From NCBI GenBank assembly GCA_937934385.1, contig CALGZV010000181.1, positions 1-10,037 on the forward strand: a stretch of 10,037 nt of DNA, given 5' to 3'. Positions 1 to 5,400 of this stretch are shown in pieces; positions within the stretch are counted from its first letter, which is position 1; every line of letters starts with the position of its first letter. A program made the position numbers and the translations under genes. The DNA comes from an uncultured Clostridia bacterium. GTDB lineage: Bacteria; Bacillota; Clostridia; Oscillospirales; CAG-272. The notes beneath the pieces are model-generated. The model did not search any database, was not told where the DNA came from, and saw only the letters and a list, made by a program, of their open reading frames with translations.

Positions 1-57
1 CATATTTTGACCGCAGCGGCTCTGTATGCCGCCGTAAATGATGAAAAGGAACGGTAA
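1..57 (+). CDS. 3' end of an unidentified upstream gene (partial)
   Basis: Reading from base 1, the frame encodes HILTAAALYAAVNDEKER and stops at TAA 55-57. Only 18 codons are visible, so the start and function lie outside the window and I do not recognise the family. The stop is 4 bases before the most plausible start of the FGGY kinase at 62, and the kinase's AAAAGGA ribosome binding site lies inside these last codons. That spacing is typical of translationally coupled genes in one operon and is the main reason to treat this as a real C-terminus. By context it may be another sugar-metabolism enzyme, but this is a guess from the neighbour only. Confidence 0.5.
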   Translation, partial: HILTAAALYAAVNDEKER

Positions 58-61
58 CAAT

Positions 62-1579
62 ATGATTTTTCTCGGTCTTGACGCCGGAAGCACCGGCATT
101 AAATGTGTAGCCTTTTCCGAAGAAGGCGTTCAGCTTTCCGTGTCATATTCGGAGTATAAAACCGCGGCGGGAGCTGGAGATATGAGCGCAGATGCTATAT
201 TCTCGGCGGCTTCTGACGTTATAAAGGGATGTGTCAGCTCTCCTGCGGTCGACCGCGGAGATGTGTCAGCGATAGCTGTAACGTCGTTCGGCGAGGCGTG
301 CGTGCCTGTTGACCGTGACGGAAGGTGTCTCTGCGATATGGTCATGTATACTGACAGGCGCGGAGTTGAAGAAAACGACGCTATTGTTAAAAAACTCGGA
401 AAAGGCCGTATTTCAGAGATCACATGCGCCAGCCCTGCGCCCATGTATTCGCTTCCGAAGATCGTATGGGCTCTCGGCAATGTTCCCGGCGTCCGTGAAA
501 ATGCATACAAGTTTCTTCAGGCAGCTGATTTTATCTGTTTCCGTCTTTCGGGAGAATTTACTTCAACCCATACACAGGCTTGCCGTACAGAGGCATTTGA
601 TATTGAAAAACGCGAATTTTCACATGAAATACTCGCGGCGGCGGGCGTTGATCCATCTCTGATGCCTGAGCCTGTTCCGAACGGAACGGTTATCGGAACA
701 CTTCGGCCCGCGCTTGCGGAGGAATTCGGACTGCCGTCCTCTGTCCGCATTGTTGCAGGTTCGCAGGATCAGATCGCGGCTGCGACCGGAGCAGGCGTGC
801 TTTCGGCAGGACAGGCGGTCGACGGTACCGGCTCTGTTGAATGTATTACCCCTGTTTTTGATCACATAATCCGCGACAGCAGTTTTACCGGCGATAACTT
901 TGCCTGCGTACCTCACTCGGTCAGCGGACTTTATGCGACATACGCATTTAATTTTTCGGGCGGAGTTCTTTTGAAATGGTTCAGAGACACTTTTGCTTCG
1001 TCTGTTAAGGCAGAGGCAAAATCGCGTGACGTAAGTGCTTACCGTATTCTTGACGAAACATGTCCTTCCGAGCCGTCGGATATTCTCGTCGTTCCGCATT
1101 TTCTCGGAGCGGGCGGTACGCCCGATATTGAGCCGGACGCTAAAGGTAGCATAATGGGAATGACGATGCAGACCGGACTTCCCAATATATACCGTGCTGT
1201 CATGGAAGGGCTTACATATGAGATGGTTTACAATCTCGAGAAACTCGCTGGACAGGGAATCTGCATAAATGAGCTTATGGCAACAGGCGGAGGAGCATCA
1301 TCTCCCGTATGGCTGCAGCTCAAGGCGGATATTTTCGGATCGCTTTGCGGCATCCGTTCTATAACACCGCTTCTTACCGATGAAGCCGGAGCGGCAGGCT
1401 GCGCGATGATGGCAGGCGTTGCTGTCGGACGCTTTGATTCTCTTGCACAGGCAGCTGAGTCTTTCGTAAAATACGGCGATACAGTATATCCGAATCTTGC
1501 GCATAAAGCGCTTTATGCCGAAAAGTACCGCAGGTACAAGCTGCTTCGCGCCGCAACTCTTGAGGTGTTTACGAAATAA
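62..1579 (+). CDS. FGGY-family carbohydrate kinase (xylulokinase-like, substrate uncertain)
   Basis: This is a cytoplasmic ATP-dependent kinase of the FGGY family, which phosphorylates a sugar or polyol before it enters central metabolism. The protein is 505 aa, the usual family length of about 500. The N-terminal phosphate-binding motif LGLDAGSTGIK is at residues 4-14 with the family Asp at 7. The second actin-like half carries AGSQDQIAAATGAG with the expected catalytic-base Asp at about 236. The C-terminal glycine-rich ATP motif MATGGGASSPVW begins at about 406. I chose ATG 62 over ATG 38 or 41 because the conserved motif starts right after it, AAAAGGA lies at 44-50, and the earlier starts would overlap the upstream stop at 57. 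The gene ends just before a strong terminator, so it is the last gene of its operon. FGGY members act on xylulose, ribulose, fuculose, glycerol and others, and the visible residues do not settle the substrate. Confidence 0.9.
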   Translation: MIFLGLDAGSTGIKCVAFSEEGVQLSVSYSEYKTAAGAGDMSADAIFSAASDVIKGCVSSPAVDRGDVSAIAVTSFGEACVPVDRDGRCLCDMVMYTDRRGVEENDAIVKKLGKGRISEITCASPAPMYSLPKIVWALGNVPGVRENAYKFLQAADFICFRLSGEFTSTHTQACRTEAFDIEKREFSHEILAAAGVDPSLMPEPVPNGTVIGTLRPALAEEFGLPSSVRIVAGSQDQIAAATGAGVLSAGQAVDGTGSVECITPVFDHIIRDSSFTGDNFACVPHSVSGLYATYAFNFSGGVLLKWFRDTFASSVKAEAKSRDVSAYRILDETCPSEPSDILVVPHFLGAGGTPDIEPDAKGSIMGMTMQTGLPNIYRAVMEGLTYEMVYNLEKLAGQGICINELMATGGGASSPVWLQLKADIFGSLCGIRSITPLLTDEAGAAGCAMMAGVAVGRFDSLAQAAESFVKYGDTVYPNLAHKALYAEKYRRYKLLRAATLEVFTK

Positions 1580-1630
1580 AGATATTACGGCGTTGCGTCA
1601 GCCGGATAAAACGGCGTATATAACATCTGT

Positions 1631-1674
1631 AAGCAGGTCAGATCGTACTGCGGTACGACTTGACCTGCTTTTTT
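1631..1674 (+). terminator. Rho-independent terminator after the sugar kinase
   Basis: AAGCAGGTCA (1631-1640) pairs with TGACCTGCTT (1661-1670). An inner stem TCGTAC/GTACGA closes a TGCG loop, with a small internal bulge between the two stems. A run of T follows directly (1669-1674). This ends the kinase operon and insulates it from the B12-regulated unit that starts about 45 bases downstream. Confidence 0.9.
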
Positions 1675-1717
1675 GAAGATATAAAAATATGAAATTTATG
1701 TATTTTTTCCTGTTCTA

Positions 1718-1746
1718 TTGACAAATTCTGAAAAAAACATTATAAT
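1718..1746 (+). promoter_or_regulatory. Consensus sigma-A promoter of the riboswitch-controlled unit
   Basis: TTGACA at 1718-1723 and TATAAT at 1741-1746 are both perfect consensus hexamers, separated by the optimal 17 bases in an A/T-rich stretch. Transcription would start near 1753, about 25 bases before the first helix of the cobalamin aptamer. A promoter this strong fits a gene whose control is exerted mainly downstream by the riboswitch. Confidence 0.88.
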
Positions 1747-1778
1747 TAAATGCGTATTAAAATTAAATATGAACGAAG

Positions 1779-1972
1779 ATACGGTTTGAAAAGTTGTTAG
1801 CTGAGTAGATGCAAAAGGGAATCCGGTTCGAATCCGGAACAACCGCCATTACTGTATTTGACGAAATGAAGAGTAATAATGCCATTGGATCGTTTTGGGC
1901 TTTCTGAGAAGGCTGCTCTTTCTGCGGAGACGAGTTCTTTCCGCTTATCATAAGTCAGGATACCTGCCGTAT
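1779..1972 (+). ncRNA. Cobalamin (B12) riboswitch aptamer
   Basis: The conserved landmarks of cobalamin riboswitches appear in the right order. Closing helix P1 is ATACGG (1779-1784) with CCGTAT (1967-1972). AAAAGGGAA is at 1813-1821. The P4 hairpin TCCGG-loop-CCGGA is at 1822-1838, and GTTGTT (1793-1798) can pair with AACAAC (1838-1843) around it. The core CCGCCATTACTGTA starts at 1843. GCCATTGG (1881-1888) faces GAGAAGGC (1906-1913). The B12 box AAGTCAGGATACCTGCC is at 1952-1968. Known members bind adenosyl- or methyl/hydroxocobalamin and usually switch off uptake or synthesis genes when B12 is plentiful. The downstream genes are therefore expected to be expressed under B12 limitation. I cannot tell from sequence alone which cobalamin form is preferred. 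Confidence 0.93.
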
Positions 1973-2000
1973 TTTCTAAAAGGTTTACCATGATTGGGCG

Positions 2001-2120
2001 AGAAGAGTGCAACCGATTATCATGCCGCATTGCCGGCTTTGAGGTTCTGCATTCTTTATTTTTTGCGTTATTTCAAAGCCGCAGTTTTGTCGTGCCTTTT
2101 TGATCAGTTGCGCTCTTTTC
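2001..2120 (+). promoter_or_regulatory. Structured expression platform: long inverted repeat with nested hairpin, possible terminator
   Basis: AAGAGTGCAAC (2003-2013) can pair with GTTGCGCTCTT (2107-2117) with one G-U pair, and the second arm runs into TTCTTC. Nested inside is a perfect 9-bp stem CGGCTTTGA (2034-2042) with TCAAAGCCG (2073-2081), followed by T-rich sequence (GCAGTTTTG, then CCTTTTT to 2101). Lying between the aptamer and the first start codon, either structure could act as the riboswitch's transcription terminator. The unusually large loop also leaves open a small inserted repeat element with terminal inverted repeats. No convincing gene occupies 1973-2173. A reading frame through it in phase with the next gene has no ribosome binding site or domain of its own. 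Confidence 0.45.
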
Positions 2121-2158
2121 TTCAGAGATGGGGGAAAGACCTTTTTATTTATTGGGAA

Positions 2159-2165
2159 AGAGGGG
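2159..2165 (+). promoter_or_regulatory. Ribosome binding site fixing the start of the HNH_repeat protein
   Basis: AGAGGGG ends 8 bases before ATG 2174. It decides the start at 2174 over the in-frame ATG at 1994, which would add 60 residues encoded by the structured leader. Confidence 0.7.
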
Positions 2166-2173
2166 ATGAAATT

Positions 2174-2431
2174 ATGACAAGTGAAGAAAAGCGGTCTTGG
2201 GCGGTAAGACAGCTGCAAATTAAACAGTCTGAAACAGGCAGACTTCCGCTCAAAAGTGATTTTGATGTCGTTACTTTATCCCGGATAAAAGCATTTTTGG
2301 GCCCGTGGCCCAGGGCTTTAGAGGCCGCAGGACTCAAAGCGGCAAAAACGGATGTTTCAAAGAAAAAGAAGCGATCCGGAAAGTGCGGAACTGTAAAGAA
2401 AACAAGTGACTGTGAAAAAACAGATAAGTAA
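2174..2431 (+). CDS. Small homing-endonuclease-associated repeat (HNH_repeat) protein
   Basis: This is an 85-aa cytoplasmic protein. Residues about 8-50 match the pattern of the homing endonuclease associated repeat: a helix, then TGRLPLKSDFD, then a helix ending in IKAFLGPWPRALEAAGL. This small helical module is normally found next to nuclease or DNA-binding domains and is thought to bind DNA. The rest is a basic, Lys-rich and probably disordered tail (KKKKRSGKCG and following) that could hold nucleic acid. No HNH, GIY-YIG or other catalytic motif is present, so it is not a homing endonuclease by itself. It is the first gene after the B12 riboswitch and ends 19 bases before the next start codon, so it is very probably co-transcribed with the large secreted protein. 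A regulatory or DNA-binding role is inference. Confidence 0.8.
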   Translation: MTSEEKRSWAVRQLQIKQSETGRLPLKSDFDVVTLSRIKAFLGPWPRALEAAGLKAAKTDVSKKKKRSGKCGTVKKTSDCEKTDK

Positions 2432-2434
2432 AAT

Positions 2435-2442
2435 AAAGGAGG
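2435..2442 (+). promoter_or_regulatory. Strong ribosome binding site for the large dockerin protein
   Basis: AAAGGAGG, a near-perfect anti-Shine-Dalgarno match, lies 8 bases before ATG 2451. It selects this start over the in-frame ATG at 2406, and only the 2451 start gives a clean signal peptide. Confidence 0.9.
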
Positions 2443-2450
2443 ATCTAAAT

Positions 2451-5400
2451 ATGAATACAAGGCATAATCGGCTGCTCGCAGGTTTGCTGGCTTTTATTAT
2501 GATAATATCCGTGCTGCCTGTGTCGGCATTTGCAGCAGAAGCCGATCTGACCGTTTCTACTCCGGAGGGACTTCAAAATTTTGCATCTGATGTAAACGAA
2601 GGCAACAGCTATGAAGGAAAGACGGTTGTTTTGGCGGGTGATATAAGTCTCGGCGGAGAAACTAATCCGTGGACGGCTATAGGAACATCGTCCGCTCCGT
2701 TCAAAGGAACTTTTGACGGCGGTAATCATGTCATCAGCGGATTATATATCAATTCAACGAAAAGCCATCAGGGACTTTTCGGATATATAAACGGAGGTAC
2801 GGTGCAGAATGTGACCGTGCAGGGAAGTGTTACGTCGACGGGCGGAAATATAGCCGGAGTTGCGGGATATAACAATAAGGGAATAATCAAAAACTGCTCG
2901 AGTGCAGTTGATGTAAACGGTACGGGCGGAAGCTTTGTACATTATTACGGCGGAATCGCAGCTTACAATAACGGTACTGTTACAGGTTGCGTGAACAGCG
3001 GAAGTATTACAGCTACCGGAGGAGCTGCATGCGGAGGTGTCGTAGGCTGCAATTTCGGCGGAAGCGTTACCGATTGCTATAATAAAGGAACTGTTGAAAA
3101 TCCAGGTTCTCATGTCGGTGGTATTATTGGGCAGGGACGCAATGGCGCAAGTACTGCAAACTGCTATAACATCGGCTCTGTAACCGGAAAAACAAATGTC
3201 GGAGCGATAGCCGGGCAGGCTCAGGACGGAGCTGCATCATGTCAAAACAGCTATTATCTGACCGGCAGCGCATCTTTCGGTATCGGAAGTCTGTCAAATG
3301 CTGATGGGGTTATGTCGGAAGAAGCTATGAAAGCTCAGGAGCTTGCAGATAAACTCGGAGATGCTTTTATGTCCGATAAGGACGGAATAAACGACGGATA
3401 TCCTGTGCTTATATGGGAAAACTCTGTCAGCACTGATAAGCCTGTGCGTCCTGCTTTTGCAGAAAGCACGGAGCTTTCCGCTGCTCTTGCGGAATATATC
3501 CGCGAAGCGGTAAACAGTACTAAAAGCCACAAGCTGTCCTCTTCGGGAACGCTTCTCGGAGATAAAGGATATATGGCGGGCGCAAGCTCTACAGATACCG
3601 ACTGGATGGCTCTTACTATGGGACGTTTCGGAATATTTGAAGCCGGAGATGACAGCTACAGTTTCCGGATCGACGACGGCGGATACGGCAGCTATCTCGG
3701 CGCGATGAGATCGTATATAGAGAAAACATATTCGGAAAACGGCGGTATTCTTCACAGTGCCAAAGCGACCGAGTGGTACAGAGCCGTTATTACTGTTGCG
3801 GCGCTCGGAGGAGATCCGACAAGCTTCGGTACATACAACGGTAAGCCTATTGATCTTATTGCAGACGGAAGTTATAACTGCGCTTTGCGGAACGGTCCCG
3901 GTACTCAGGGTATCAACGGATGGATATGGGGACTGATCGCGTTGGACGCAGGCTGCTATGATGTTCCGGAGGATGCAAAATATACACGTGAGGATTTTAT
4001 CACGGAAATCCTTAAAATGCAGCTTACCGACGGCGCAGGCGGAAATGAGTACGGCGGTTGGGTACTCGGCGGTTACGGAAATAGTTCCGACGTGGATATA
4101 ACCGCTATGGCGATTCAGGCTCTTGCGCCGTACTATAACGACGACACCGTTTACACATACACAAATGAGATCAGCAAAAAAACTGTATCAAAGACAGTTC
4201 GCAGGTGTGTGGATGAGGCTCTTGAACGTCTCAGCTCAATGATGAGCGGAAACGGGGGCTTTACTTCATGGGGAACAAATAACGCAGAAAGTATCGCGCA
4301 GGTGATCGTTGCGCTTTGTTCTATAGGAATTAACCCGGCGGAGGATACACGCTTCATCACTGCAAGCGGAAAAACGCTTCTTGACGGACTTCTTGATTTC
4401 CGTACCTCGGACGGAGGCTTCTGCCATGTAATCGGCGGCGGGTGGAACTCTATGGCGAACGATCAGGCAACATATGCTCTTGTTTCATACTGGAGACTGG
4501 AAAACGGAATGCGTTCGCTCTATGATATGCGTTCGAATTTTACAGATGAAGCTGAGGCGGCTATCTATGACGCCGTCGGAATGATAGATCAGCTTCCTGA
4601 GCCTTCCGTGGAGAACTATAAATCTGTTCTGAAATCGGCGCTTGACACTTTCCGTGCCGTTCCCGAAAGTGAACGCAGGTATGTAGGTAATTATTCGCAG
4701 CTTGCCGCTGCAATTGAACTTGTGGGCGGGGAAGCTGCACTTGATACAGAGACACCGTACATTACAGCTATTGCAGTAACCGAAAATCCGGTTAAATTAA
4801 AATATTATAACGGAGAAAGCTTTGATCCTTACGGTATGAAAGTTACTGCAATATACAGCGACGGGAAACGTGAAGAGATCAGCGGATATACGTATTCTCC
4901 TGCCGATACGCTGGCTCTTTCCGACACTAAAGTATATATCACATACGGTATTCTGAAAACTTCGATTGATATAACCGTCACGGAGAAAATGCCCTGGGAC
5001 GGAGAGGGCACTGAAGAAAATCCGTATCTTATCCGCTCGGCAGATGATCTTGCGGATATGTATACGTATATTACCGTTAAGCAAATGCCGACATCCGGAG
5101 TTCATTTCAGAATGACGCAGGATATCAATATGAAAAATATTGAAAATTGGAGAGGTATTGCTGAAAGTACATCGAAGGGCTTCTGCGGACATTTTGACGG
5201 AGCCGGATATGCCGTATGGAATCTTAATCATACATCGATTTATAGTGGTCTCGGTCTGTTCGGCAGTCTCGGAGACGGTGCATTGATTGAAAATCTTACG
5301 GTCGCAAGCGGTAAGATAGGTGTTCCGGGCGGATATAACAATACGGTCGGCGGAATTGCCGCAAGAGTTGTTTCGAATGCTTCGGCAACGATACGCAACT

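Noticed and set aside
38..61. Earlier starts for the FGGY kinase at 38 or 41
   Set aside because: They would overlap the upstream stop at 57 and add residues before the conserved LGLDAGST motif that family members begin with.
1793..1848. tRNA-like stretch: GTTGTTAGCTGAGT at one end, GGTTCGAATCC T-arm-like sequence and an AACAAC partner ending near CCGCCA
   Set aside because: There is no anticodon arm and the whole segment fits the P3/P4 region and core of the cobalamin riboswitch, whose B12 box and P1 helix are present at the right distance. The T-loop match is coincidental.
1994..2173. Sixty-residue N-terminal extension of the HNH_repeat protein from ATG 1994
   Set aside because: It lies in the structured leader, has no ribosome binding site, shows no domain, and the good AGAGGGG site is 8 bases before ATG 2174.
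1985..2218. Minus-strand 77-codon frame across the leader
   Set aside because: It covers the riboswitch expression platform and the start of the HNH_repeat gene, and no start signal or domain was seen. It may only reflect a repeated DNA element, noted among the findings.
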